From Candidatus Cloacimonetes bacterium 4572_55 (GTDB lineage: Bacteria > 4572-55): 33,097 nt of DNA. This document shows, in pieces, positions 1 to 10,200 of this stretch. The notes beneath the pieces were generated by a model, which was not told the origin of the DNA, made no database searches, and saw only the letters and a program-made list of their open reading frames with translations. The stretch covers positions 1-33,097 of the forward strand of contig NBMB01000043.1 of NCBI GenBank assembly GCA_002084765.1, read 5' to 3'. A program made the translations under genes and the position numbers. How positions within the stretch are numbered: the first letter of the stretch is position 1; the number at the start of each line of letters is the position of its first letter.

Positions 1-144
1 GTTGTTACACATAGCCGCGACCTCAACATGTTATAAGTAAAATAATGGGATGCGATCACTTAAGATAATACGTGAAGCAACAATATGCAATAGGGTGACT
101 ACCATATGCGACATAACGCCCCCTTTCAACGGTGCTTTCAAAAC

Positions 145-1080
145 TCATGGACATAATTGGATATTGATGAATTCCCACATATCATCCGGCAATTCCGCCT
201 CGAAAAAAACCGACTTTCCGGTTCCGGGATGAATAAAACCCAGGGAAGCGGCGTGCAGCGCGTGTCTTGGAAAACGCTGTTTTTTGCGTTTTTCCTTAGG
301 GATATAAATCGTCTCTCCCAGCAACGGATGACCCGCCTCGCTCAGATGAATTCGGATCTGGTGCGTCACGCCAGTCTCCAGCCGGCAGTTTACCAGAGAA
401 TAGCCGGAAAAATAGCGCAAAACATGATAATGGGTGATTGCCTTTTTCCCCACATTGGGTTGACCGGACGATCCTCGCCGCCTTCTTGCATCGGCTTCAC
501 GCACGATATTGGATTCGAATTTCCCCTGTTTTGGGCGCAATTGACCATGTACGATTGCCGAGTAGACGCGTGCGACGCTATGCTCCTTGAATTGAACCGC
601 CAAATGCCGATGGGAATACCCGCTACGCGGAAATATCACCAGACCGGACGTATCCTTGTCAATCCGATGCACTGGCTTCAGATACCCCGGCGGACGCTTT
701 TTTTTTCGATAATAACGATGGATCAACTCGATCAGCGCGCCCCGCTCTTTTTCCTCGGTCTGATGCACCAGAACGCCTGGCGATTTGTTTGTCACCAAAA
801 TACTCGCATCTTCATGGATAATCTTCAATCCGCGCAGCAGACGAGCCGTACGCGGTCGAGGAGATACGCCTTGCCGAAGGTCTAACCGGATGCGGTCTCC
901 GGTCGAGACGGTCGCGGTAATGTCAAGCAGAGACTGATCGTTGCGCGCCACCAGTCCATTTTGGATAACTAATTTTGCCTTACTATGCGATAGGCTCTCA
1001 ACTTTCTCGCTTAGGATTCGAGAGAGTTTTTTGTCGCAGTCGTCGCGGTCGGTCGTAAAAGTATGAATTCGATATTCCAT
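145..1080 (-). CDS. RluA-family pseudouridine synthase
   Basis: This enzyme should isomerise specific uridines in rRNA or tRNA to pseudouridine in the cytoplasm. The 311-residue length is normal for the family. Residues about 14-75 look like an S4 RNA-binding domain, followed by a catalytic domain from about 85. The family signature is present as HRIDKDTSG at residues 138-146, which makes D141 the expected catalytic aspartate. Further family segments are LVHQTEE near 104-110 and GVTHQIRIHLSEAGHPLLG in the C-terminal third. The last residues, WEFINIQLCP, follow a typical RluA C-terminal strand, so the gene looks complete. No strong ribosome-binding site precedes the ATG at 1080. The adjacent dockerin gene lies upstream on the same strand but a terminator separates the two. 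The sequence does not say which RNA site is modified (RluC, RluD or other subgroup), so no symbol is given. Confidence 0.93.
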   Translation of the reverse strand: MEYRIHTFTTDRDDCDKKLSRILSEKVESLSHSKAKLVIQNGLVARNDQSLLDITATVSTGDRIRLDLRQGVSPRPRTARLLRGLKIIHEDASILVTNKSPGVLVHQTEEKERGALIELIHRYYRKKKRPPGYLKPVHRIDKDTSGLVIFPRSGYSHRHLAVQFKEHSVARVYSAIVHGQLRPKQGKFESNIVREADARRRRGSSGQPNVGKKAITHYHVLRYFSGYSLVNCRLETGVTHQIRIHLSEAGHPLLGETIYIPKEKRKKQRFPRHALHAASLGFIHPGTGKSVFFEAELPDDMWEFINIQLCP

Positions 1081-1182
1081 AGCATTCCATGTTGTGTGGT
1101 TGTGTGGTTGCGGTTGGGGATCCGAATCGAAAGTATAAAAAATTCCAACCTCTTTGTAAACAAAAATTTGGGCGATCGAGAT

Positions 1183-1220
1183 AAAAAAAACGCCGCCGCT
1201 CGCTCGAACGACGACGTTTT
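1183..1220 (-). terminator. Intrinsic terminator of the dockerin gene
   Basis: Read on the minus strand, a hairpin with arms at 1209-1218 and 1189-1198 pairs fully if G-U wobbles are allowed (AACGUCGUCG with CGGCGGCGUU). It is followed by eight T at 1190-1183. It starts 20 bases after the stop codon of the minus-strand dockerin gene. On the plus strand the same stem has C-A mismatches, so it is directional. Confidence 0.85.
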
Positions 1221-1237
1221 TGATCTTTTAGCCTGGA

Positions 1238-4200
1238 TTATCGATTTTGACCCATCAAATCGATCATCAAAATAATATCGGCAACATTCAGGATGCCGTC
1301 ACCATTCATATCAGCCTGCTCAATTTCTTCCGGAGTCGGATCCTCGATCGCGCCCAACAAAATATCGTTCACAATCATGACATCCTCCTCGTCAAGCGTA
1401 TGATCGCCCGATAAGTCGCCAGCCGGATCGATTGTGACTAAGAACGCTCGCTCGGATGACAATCCCTCATTATCGGTCACAGTCACAGTTAAAGTATCCG
1501 TTTTTCCCTCTGCGGTTTCATTGACGCCGATCAAGAGTAGCCTTGTCTGGAAAAGCGAAAAATACAGGATTTCAGTCCAGTTATTTCCCTCAATTTCTAT
1601 ATTGAGTTGCAACAGCGGGTCTTCCACGTCGGAGATGGATATATCGACCGCAAGGGTGTCCCCCGAGGCAAACGATGTGTTGGAAATCGCCTCAATAACG
1701 GGCGCGTCGTTCACAGCCGTCACGCCGATTGCCACACTTTTCGGCTCGCTGTCCAGAAAACCATCATTTGCCACGAATTGGAACAGATCGGCTCCGTAAT
1801 AATCCTGACCTGGTGAATAAAGCCAATTCTGGGAACGGGATCCACTATGCTCAACAAGCGATCCATGCGCCGGTTGCTCCGTAATCCGATAGGTCAAGTC
1901 GTCGTCGTCTACATCCATTGCTGACAAGGTGATAATCACCGTGCTATCCTCCGGTAATGTCACGGCTTGGTTTTGAGCGATTGGCTGATGGTTATCCCCC
2001 GCGTTTACTGTGATCGATATCGCGGCTTCGAGGCTGTTCGCCTGGCCGTCGTTCGCGACAAATCGAAAACTGTCCGGTCCGAAAAAGTTTTCGTCCGGGT
2101 GATAGACCCAACTGTCGGTACGAGTTTCATCCTCAATGAGATCGCCATGAACTGGATCGACTGTGATCGAAAAGCTGAGGTCGTCGTCCTCGACGTCAAA
2201 GCCAGTCAGCGTGAGCGGCAATTGCGTATCTTCTTGCGTCACAAGATTTTGACTATACACAATCGGCGAATCGTTCACCGCGTTCACTGTGATTGATATC
2301 GCGGCTTCAAGGCTGTTTGCCTGGCCGTCGTTCGCGACAAATCGAAAACTGTCCGGTCCGAAAAAGTTTTCGTCCGGGTGATAGACCCAACTGTCGGTAC
2401 GAGTCTCATCCTCAATGAGATCGCCATGAACTGGATCGACTGTGATCGAAAAGCTGAGGTCGTCGTCCTCGTCCTCGTCGCTGGCGGTTAGGACGATCAA
2501 AATTTCACTATCCTCTTCTAAAGTCACGCTCTGGTCACCAGCGATTGGCTGATGGTTGTCCCCCGCGTTTACTGTGATCCAGATCGTGCCGGGGTCGCTA
2601 TAATCCACGCCGTCGTAAGCCGTAAAGATCAGGCTGTCCGATCCGACATAGCCCTGATTCGGAGTATAGATGAGACTCGGAGGCTCGCCTGTCAGAACTC
2701 CGTTGTCCGGGTGATCGTCCACGCTGAAGATAAGCGCGCTCTCCTCGACGTCAAAGCCAGTCAGCGTGAACGGCAATTGCGTATCTTCTTGTGTCACAAG
2801 ATCTTGATCATCGACAATCGGCTCGTCGTTTACAGAATGAACCGTGACCGTCACGGTCGTGAAGTCAGTTTCTCCGTCCGGGTCTGAGACTACGAAAGTC
2901 ACATCTTCCGATCCAAACCAATCCTCGTCTGGATAAAAGGTCACGATATGCGTGGTATAGTTAATGTCAATCCCGATAAAATCGACCCGACCCGCGTCCC
3001 TTTTATCATCAGAAACCCACCAATCCAGATCAGATAACTCGTGGTCTATGTCGCTGACGTAATCGTCCAGGTCTAAGTCCGTATAGACGCTGTCCTCTTC
3101 CATTTCTATATCCTCAAATCCAGAAATAACGGGTGGATCATTGACAGGGGTTACGTTTAGATACACCGTCACAGAGTCCACCCCCTCCTCTCCATCGAAA
3201 ACATAGAGCGTCATCGAATCCTGCCCAAACCAATCTGTCATGGAATAAAAAGTCGCATTCCAGTCCTCATCTCGATTTTTGTCTCGGATTGACAGCCCAT
3301 TTTCCGATTGCCAGAATTCGACCCAGACGCCTGTCGCGGTTCCAGCGTCCCAATATAATGAGGAGATCGGATGATCCGGGTCTGAGACCCACTCCTCATC
3401 GAGTTGGACGACCAGAGATTCGTCCTCGGCAAAGCTCAGGGAGAGATCATCCTGGATAATCTGAGGAGGGTCGTTCACTTCATCTACCCAAATCGATATG
3501 CCAAGCGTATCTCGCCCACCGAGAGGATCGCGTAAGATCACGGCGAGCGAGTCTAAACCAAACCAATTGAGCGGCGGAGTCAGGGTAATAATCCCGGTGA
3601 GAGAATCCACGTTGACGCTTAGATACTCTGGTAGCGTGTTTTCGTCTGTAAACCATTTGAGTCTGTCGATCGAATGATCAACGTCGGAAAAGGCTACAAC
3701 AGTGTCCAAATCCGCTGTAAAGATATGATCCTCAAGAAACGCTTCATCGCCGACATAGACGACATCTTCAGAAATTTCAGGCGGATCATTGACAGAAATA
3801 ATATTTGCGTAAACTATTGTCGAATCAACGAATAAACCGTCTGTCACTTTCAACTTCAGAGAATCTCGACCAAACCAATTTTCCGTGCCAAAGAAGACGC
3901 CGAACATGCTTCCATCATCTGGGTCCATGTCCTCATAAAAATTGAGTCCAGTCTGATCCCAATCGGAAACTGTGATCGGGATATCGGTAAGAGGATCGTC
4001 CACGTCTTGAACAAGCTGTCCCGCCTCAATTATCAACTCGCTGTCTTCTGCAAAGGTCAGCTCAGCGATATCGAGAAATTCCGGTGGATCGTTCACCGGC
4101 GCAACGCCAACATCGATCCGAGCCGTGTCTCGAGCACCTAAAGGATCTGAGACCTCCAAGATAATCAACTCTTCGCCATACCAATCTCTAGTCGGCGTAA

Positions 4201-7129
4201 AGGTGATCATACGCGTGTTTTGATCAATCGTGACTGTGATATTCGAGGTTCTGCTCGCGGCTCTAAGAGTCCCACTGTCCTCAAAAACTTGGGTCCAGGT
4301 CAGGCTATCGGGCGGGTGATCCTCATCCTCATAAAAGACGATGTTGTCGATTTGCTCGGTGAAGGAAGAGTCCTCGTTAAACGACGGATGATCGACTTCG
4401 TAGATTATCGGCGGATCGTTCACGGAATGCACTGTGACTATGATTTCGCAAAGTTCCTCCCAGCCCATAAAATTGTCCACGTACATCCGGACAGTCTGAG
4501 CACCATGAAAGTTTTCATACGGGACAAGATATAGAGTCGGTTCATTGAGCAGGCTGTCAGGATAATCGACCCATGCCCTGATGGAATCCGATTCTTCAGC
4601 CCACCAATAGCTTTCAAAATCGTTGTCGCCGTCGTTGTTCAGCCAACTGTTCAGGCTGATCGTTCTCGAATCATCTTCGTTTATCGAGATAAACCATGCG
4701 ACAGCCGCGTCGTTAATAGTCGGCGGGTCAGGCACAGGAAAGATGAAAAAATAGAAATACGCAGAGTCAGCCGCGCCTGCCGGGTCCGTGACGACAAAAA
4801 GGATCGAATCAGGAACCGGTTCACTTTCCGAGTCGGTATGGGGCGTCCAATATCCAGAATTGGGATGAATTCGGGCAACTTGATGGTCTGGTTCCTCCGG
4901 GTGGGTGGGGAATGTGATCTCGATGTTGGGATGAGATCCGGCTTGCCATACGAGATCGCTGGGATCGTCGTTGAAGTCCTCCACATGATAGTCAAGCCAG
5001 ATATAGATGTCGGTATCTTCCGGGAATTCAGTCCAGAAATCGTCGTCGATTTGCGGGGGCAAATTTCCGGCGTTGTCATAGTTGGGGATCGCGCCGATAT
5101 CCTGCGTTGTTCCATCCAAATCCGGCTCGGCTTCCGGGTCTCCCGCGTCGATACAGGGCGATTCGGGCTGGAGAGAATAGTCCTCGTTGCTCGGATCCAC
5201 AAAGAGCGGATCCTCTCCTATCAGGCAATCTTCTATATCCACAAAATCCCCGGGGATAAAGCTAGGAATGGAGCAATAGCTCAGAGTCAACTCAGTGTTC
5301 GACGGGTCAACATCCAGCCAGGCAGTGGGTTGGGATTCCCAAATGATCGTGGACACGATCTCTAATTTCCCTCCGGAGAGACGAATTACGCTACCGCCAA
5401 CGTCTGGGAGATTGTCCGCTATGGTATTTTGTTCGACCAGGCTATATTCATCGTCAAAATTGTTGCTATGGAACGAGATAGCCGCGCCAACCTGCGCCGT
5501 GTTGCGATGAATACTATTTCGGACTATATAACCGGACGAGGAATCGAACCAAATTCCGCCTCCGCCAAGAGTTGCATTATTGTGGCTGATATCGTTTTCA
5601 TCAACGTATGAAGAGGAATTTTGTAGATAGATTCCTGCGCCTTTAACTGCCCCATTGCCATTGATTTGGTTGCGCACAATTCCCGCTTCGGTTTGATACA
5701 AACATGCAATACCCCCCCCCAATCCGTGGTCTGTATTGCCAGGGGTCGTAGCTGTATTGTTGGAGATCACATTCCCGCTGATAAAGGGATCGGCTCGGAT
5801 ACAGAGAATTCCCGCGCCTATCGAGCCTGTGTTGTTCCGGATGTTGTTCAGATGCACAAACGCGTTGGTATTGTATCCCAGAAAAAGCCCTCCCTTTTCG
5901 TTATATTCAATATTATTTCCGATAATGCTGGGCGATCCGTGATCAGCGACAAAGATACCCCGCTTGATGTTATGGGCAATACGACAGTGATGAATCTCCG
6001 GCGCGCTTTCCTGAATGTCGATGACGCCGCTTGCGCTCTCGTTCACTCCGCCATAGAGAAAACTGGCGTGAAACAGTTCACCGTAACTCCAGGGACGAAA
6101 AAGAATTTTTTTCCAGTCCCCAGGCTGCGGGTTCCCAGTTCCGGTATTGCCGCCCTGTGTATGATCGTTTATTGAGGTGAAAAAGATCGAGTCGTTGGGC
6201 TCTCCATTGGCGTAAAGCTCGCCCCGCACATCGATCATGCCGTTTTCTCCCAGTTTAACAATGGTTCCAGGATCGATATGGAGAGAAATTCCCTCTGGAA
6301 TGATAAGCGGCTCCTCAATAATGTGAACCTCACTGTTGTCCCAGGTGGTGTTTTCGGTCAGACTGACGCCGTTCATTTCCGGAAACCATGTGTCCGACGA
6401 GTCTGCTCCCAAAAACTGGTTGTCAGTATCCCGGAAAGAGAGCTGATTCATCACAACCGCGGGAACCGTAATGCGATAAAAACCAGGGGTATTGGGATAC
6501 CCCTCGTCAATGTTGTTTGGCTCGGTGGGGTAAAAGCCGAAAGGACCGCTACCATGCGCAAGAGCCATCCTCTGTTCTATCACGCTTCGGTTTCCCGATG
6601 AGGAGGACAAAATACCCTCGATAATGCCCATATCATAACGATCCCCAATCTCTACATCCACCGAAAAAGTAGAAGCCGTTCCAGACCCTCCGCTGAGGGT
6701 GAGATGGACCTGGATTTGTCCATCCCCAGGTCTGAGCAGGCTGTCTTGATAACCAAAACGGAAAAATATATAAAAGGACGTTTGGGTGGCGGTGGAGGTG
6801 GATAAAAAATAGGGTCTGTTTTCGGCCGCGGCACCAAAAGGAACCCAGACATCGCTGGAATCGTTGTAGGTTAATCCTCCGCTATGACCTTCATTATCCA
6901 GGATTTTCACCTGGTATTGATAGACCAAATCAGGGATCAATCCGGTAAAAGTCACAAAAACCGCCGCGGGAGAACCATCTTGTTGCACGCCGTTGGTCGG
7001 GTTGAGATGCGCGTCGTTCGCAATCCAGGCGGGATAGTTCCCACCAAGAATCTCAACGTCGGAAGACCACGCGGAATTTGCGGGTAAAATCAAAACAAAA
7101 AAAGCAAATAAAAAATATTTTTTAAACAT
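1238..7129 (-). CDS. Giant exported beta-helix / cadherin-like repeat / dockerin protein
   Basis: This 1963-residue exported protein probably acts at the cell surface or in an extracellular complex. It has a Lys-rich signal peptide (MFKKYFLFAFFVLILPANS). Residues about 260-640 look like a right-handed parallel beta-helix, with repeated GNxI..N and GGGI strands closing on the SPCIDAGDP...DIGA signature. About eleven cadherin/Ig-like repeats of 80-105 residues follow, each opening with a variant of VNDPP. The last 60 residues form a type I dockerin with two calcium loops, DLSGDHTLDEED and DMNGDGILNVAD. No cohesin is visible in the window. An in-frame ATG at 7150 exists, but AAGGAG sits 8 bases upstream of the ATG at 7129 and the signal peptide begins there, so I chose 7129. 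Many Asp/Glu residues suggest calcium binding. Two repeats are almost identical in DNA. Substrate or partner is unknown; adhesion or matrix scaffolding is inference. Confidence 0.9.
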   Translation of the reverse strand: MFKKYFLFAFFVLILPANSAWSSDVEILGGNYPAWIANDAHLNPTNGVQQDGSPAAVFVTFTGLIPDLVYQYQVKILDNEGHSGGLTYNDSSDVWVPFGAAAENRPYFLSTSTATQTSFYIFFRFGYQDSLLRPGDGQIQVHLTLSGGSGTASTFSVDVEIGDRYDMGIIEGILSSSSGNRSVIEQRMALAHGSGPFGFYPTEPNNIDEGYPNTPGFYRITVPAVVMNQLSFRDTDNQFLGADSSDTWFPEMNGVSLTENTTWDNSEVHIIEEPLIIPEGISLHIDPGTIVKLGENGMIDVRGELYANGEPNDSIFFTSINDHTQGGNTGTGNPQPGDWKKILFRPWSYGELFHASFLYGGVNESASGVIDIQESAPEIHHCRIAHNIKRGIFVADHGSPSIIGNNIEYNEKGGLFLGYNTNAFVHLNNIRNNTGSIGAGILCIRADPFISGNVISNNTATTPGNTDHGLGGGIACLYQTEAGIVRNQINGNGAVKGAGIYLQNSSSYVDENDISHNNATLGGGGIWFDSSSGYIVRNSIHRNTAQVGAAISFHSNNFDDEYSLVEQNTIADNLPDVGGSVIRLSGGKLEIVSTIIWESQPTAWLDVDPSNTELTLSYCSIPSFIPGDFVDIEDCLIGEDPLFVDPSNEDYSLQPESPCIDAGDPEAEPDLDGTTQDIGAIPNYDNAGNLPPQIDDDFWTEFPEDTDIYIWLDYHVEDFNDDPSDLVWQAGSHPNIEITFPTHPEEPDHQVARIHPNSGYWTPHTDSESEPVPDSILFVVTDPAGAADSAYFYFFIFPVPDPPTINDAAVAWFISINEDDSRTISLNSWLNNDGDNDFESYWWAEESDSIRAWVDYPDSLLNEPTLYLVPYENFHGAQTVRMYVDNFMGWEELCEIIVTVHSVNDPPIIYEVDHPSFNEDSSFTEQIDNIVFYEDEDHPPDSLTWTQVFEDSGTLRAASRTSNITVTIDQNTRMITFTPTRDWYGEELIILEVSDPLGARDTARIDVGVAPVNDPPEFLDIAELTFAEDSELIIEAGQLVQDVDDPLTDIPITVSDWDQTGLNFYEDMDPDDGSMFGVFFGTENWFGRDSLKLKVTDGLFVDSTIVYANIISVNDPPEISEDVVYVGDEAFLEDHIFTADLDTVVAFSDVDHSIDRLKWFTDENTLPEYLSVNVDSLTGIITLTPPLNWFGLDSLAVILRDPLGGRDTLGISIWVDEVNDPPQIIQDDLSLSFAEDESLVVQLDEEWVSDPDHPISSLYWDAGTATGVWVEFWQSENGLSIRDKNRDEDWNATFYSMTDWFGQDSMTLYVFDGEEGVDSVTVYLNVTPVNDPPVISGFEDIEMEEDSVYTDLDLDDYVSDIDHELSDLDWWVSDDKRDAGRVDFIGIDINYTTHIVTFYPDEDWFGSEDVTFVVSDPDGETDFTTVTVTVHSVNDEPIVDDQDLVTQEDTQLPFTLTGFDVEESALIFSVDDHPDNGVLTGEPPSLIYTPNQGYVGSDSLIFTAYDGVDYSDPGTIWITVNAGDNHQPIAGDQSVTLEEDSEILIVLTASDEDEDDDLSFSITVDPVHGDLIEDETRTDSWVYHPDENFFGPDSFRFVANDGQANSLEAAISITVNAVNDSPIVYSQNLVTQEDTQLPLTLTGFDVEDDDLSFSITVDPVHGDLIEDETRTDSWVYHPDENFFGPDSFRFVANDGQANSLEAAISITVNAGDNHQPIAQNQAVTLPEDSTVIITLSAMDVDDDDLTYRITEQPAHGSLVEHSGSRSQNWLYSPGQDYYGADLFQFVANDGFLDSEPKSVAIGVTAVNDAPVIEAISNTSFASGDTLAVDISISDVEDPLLQLNIEIEGNNWTEILYFSLFQTRLLLIGVNETAEGKTDTLTVTVTDNEGLSSERAFLVTIDPAGDLSGDHTLDEEDVMIVNDILLGAIEDPTPEEIEQADMNGDGILNVADIILMIDLMGQNR
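2001..2471 (-). repeat. Near-identical internal duplication in the cadherin-like repeats
   Basis: Two stretches of about 192 bases (2001-2192 and 2280-2471, offset 279) differ at only a few positions and encode the same repeat core (DDDLSFSITVDPVHGDLIED onward). Shorter matching blocks recur at about 2189-2245 and 2747-2804, and at about 1979-2013 and 2543-2578. The other repeats of the protein are diverged, so this points to recent duplication or gene conversion. Confidence 0.85.
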
Positions 7130-7137
7130 GGGAAAAA

Positions 7138-7143
7138 CTCCTT
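7138..7143 (-). promoter_or_regulatory. Ribosome-binding site fixing the dockerin start
   Basis: AAGGAG on the minus strand lies 8 bases before the ATG at 7129. It falls inside the codons that the upstream ATG at 7150 would use, which argues for the shorter protein. Confidence 0.75.
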
Positions 7144-7238
7144 TTTTCATGGGAAAAGAATCGGGATATCGCAGTTAATTCATATCGTTACTTTAAGGCG
7201 GAAGGGTGTTTCGCATTAAATAAATAACAGAGCCACGC

Positions 7239-10200
7239 TTATGCGCAATCCGAGCAATCTGCCGACCCATATAAGTCCTCCAATTCATGATCGCTTTTTA
7301 AGCGAAGCGACTCATTTTCAATAGAGTCGGCTAACCGGCTGGCGGACTCGAAACTCGCTATAGCGTCGGAAAAGCGCTCCTTTTTTCGGAACAACTTGCC
7401 CAAGGTAATCAAAATATCCGCATTGCGCAGCGCATCATCGGTCTCTTCCGTGATCTGAACCGCTTCTTGACAAAATAAGACGCCTTGGTCGTAACGGTTC
7501 ATCGAGAGAGAGACCTCTCCCAAGCTGCCCAGGCTGATCGCCAATCCGACCCTATCATATATTTCTCGAGATATCTGCATAGACTTATAGAAATAATCAT
7601 AAGACATTGGCAAATTGTCTAATGTATTCCAAGAGAAGCCGCCTAAATTATTCAAAACTATCGTCAAGTTTTGCAAATCGCCAATTTTCTCAGCGATCCG
7701 TTCCGCTTCTTTGTAATTTACCAAAGCATTTTTTGTCGCCTCCTCTTTCTTTTGACCCGATAGCGTGTCGGACAGAGCTTTATACAGCGCGCCCAAGTTG
7801 CTCGCCAATTTGGTCTGCATCTTCAAATCATTGGTTTGGACAAAAATATTTTTTGCTCGGTGGTAATAATCCAGAGAGATATTCAAATCGCCTTTGTAGT
7901 AATGTAGCGCGCCGATATTCATCAAGGTGCGAGCCTGACTATTTTTTTCGCCAATCTCGCGACGGATAGCCAGTGCCTGCTCAAGATAGGAATAAGCCTG
8001 GTCAAATTTTTGTTGATACATACAGCTCGTCCCGATACCATGCAACGCCAGGGCAATCCCCCTTTGGTCGTTTAGCTCCCGATAGACCTCCAAAGCCCCG
8101 AGCTGGAGTTCTATGGATCGGTCAAATTTTCCTATATAGTTTTGAATACTCGCCAGATGGGTATCGGCTAACGCGATTCTGGCACGGTCTGAGTGCTCAT
8201 GCGCGAGCTGGCGGACCCGTTCATAATTCTCAATCGCTTTCTGATACTTGGCAGTCAACTGAAGTATATCCCCGAGGCTCTCCAAAATATATGCCTGATC
8301 TTCATACTTTTTGCAGAGTTTATACGCTCGGCGGTAATAATCCAGCCCATGGTCATTGGCAAATTCGTCTTTGGCTTTATTTCCGGCTTTGATCAGATAA
8401 ATCAACGCCTTATCTTCTGTCTCAGACTTCTCGTAATGGTAGGCGATATCTCCGTAATAGGGAGCCAAATCCAGATGGTGCATGGCTTCAAAGGCGTCTC
8501 CAGCCATCCGGTGCAACTCTCGCAGTCGAGCCTGTAGCTGCATGTTATAAGCGACGTCTCTCAGCAGGGCATGGTGGAAAATGTAGCGGATTTCGTTCAG
8601 CGGGGACCAGACATTTTCTTCTTCGATTTTCCTCACTTTTTGAGACAAATCATCGGTTTTTTCCAATCGAGGTCCGCGTTTCAGATCGCTTATCAGAATC
8701 CCGGACACGATTTTCACCTCAAATTCACGACCCAGGACAGCCGCGGTTTGAATCACCTGTTTTACCTCGGTAGTCAAGCGATCCAGACGAGCAATCAGGG
8801 TGGCGTTTATAGTAGTGGGTATGGGAGCACCCGCAGTTTCGGGTTTCAGACCAATCGGTTTCCCCTGGATATTACACCTCGGCTCCAACAGGTCTCGCTC
8901 TTTAAAGTAATGCGCCATCTGCTCCACAAAAAAGGGATTTCCTTGGGTGCGTTCCATTAGCAGATCGACAAGTTCGGGAGATGGTTCATCACCCAATATC
9001 TGGCGGGTAAAATCTTTCACCCCTTGCCAGGCGAGATAGTTTAAATCAATGGTCTCCTGTCGAATTTCCCGCTCAAGATCGAACTGAAACAGAGAGCCGT
9101 CGTCTTGATAACGGCACGCGGCGATGATAACGATGGGCTCATGCTCCAGGTTTCGGATCAACACCGACAGCATCCGCTGGGAGTCGGAATCAATCCAATG
9201 TCCATCTTCGATCTCGACCACAACTGGCTGGATCAAACTTTCGGCTTTTATCAGGCTTTTAAAAGCCATCATGCTGTTTTCAAAACGGCTTTCCGGGTCT
9301 AATTGCTCATATAAGGAATCTTCCCAATGGAGATCGATCATGGCTCCCAGAAAAGAGCGAATACGGATCAAATTGACCAGAAGTTCGTCTGCCTGCTCAG
9401 AGTCCACAAGCTTAAGACTGTCCGACAACGTGGTCAATATTTTCTCGAAATCAGCTTTGTTGGTCTCAAAGGAACGACCGGAAGATTGGTTAAAATAGCG
9501 GCGCAAGGCATATTTAAAAGGATTTAGCGATTGGCGTATAATCTCTTCACAGGGGCAGTGGAACCATTTGATGCGAGGAGTTTTCTGAGATTTCTCTTCG
9601 ATATTTTTCTTGACTTCATAAATCAGGCGGGATTTGCCCATACCAGCTTCGCCATAGACATAGATAAGTCCGGCAAATTGGGAATGAAACAGGGGATCGA
9701 TAAAGACCTTCATGCAGTCAAGTTCGATTTGTCTCCCGACCATCTCCCCGCTGAATCGAACAATTTCTGTAAATTCCCGACGGCGTGACAGACGATAGAT
9801 CGACAGGGGATCGGCAAAACCTTTGAAGCGCATCTTGTCAAAATAGTGCGCCTCAAACAGAGATTCCGCGAGCGCGTGGGTCTCCTCGTCGATCCAGATT
9901 TCGTCCCAATTCGCGGCCATCATAAAGCGAGCGGCGAGGTTCACGCCTCGTCCATACCCTGTGTATTCGCCGCGCAGATCGGTTCCGGCAAACCCACTGA
10001 ACATGAGCCGCTGAGTGATCCCTATCCGTAGCTTCTCGTTGGATTGCTTTCGTAAATCCAGAGCAAAATTCAGTGCTCTTGGCACGTTGTTCTCAAAGCT
10101 GATTGGAGCACCCCACAACATCATAAAATTACAGCCCTTATCGCCGAAGTCAATGCCCGTGAGATAGCCGCCGTACTGTCTCTTCAGATCCATCAAAATA

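Noticed and set aside
157-885. 242-codon plus-strand frame
   Set aside because: It lies wholly antisense to the RluA-family gene, which has a clear catalytic motif, and has no recognisable product.
1238-7129. Cellulosome component
   Set aside because: A dockerin is present but no cohesin, scaffoldin or cellulase domain is seen. Dockerins occur in many non-cellulosomal exported proteins.
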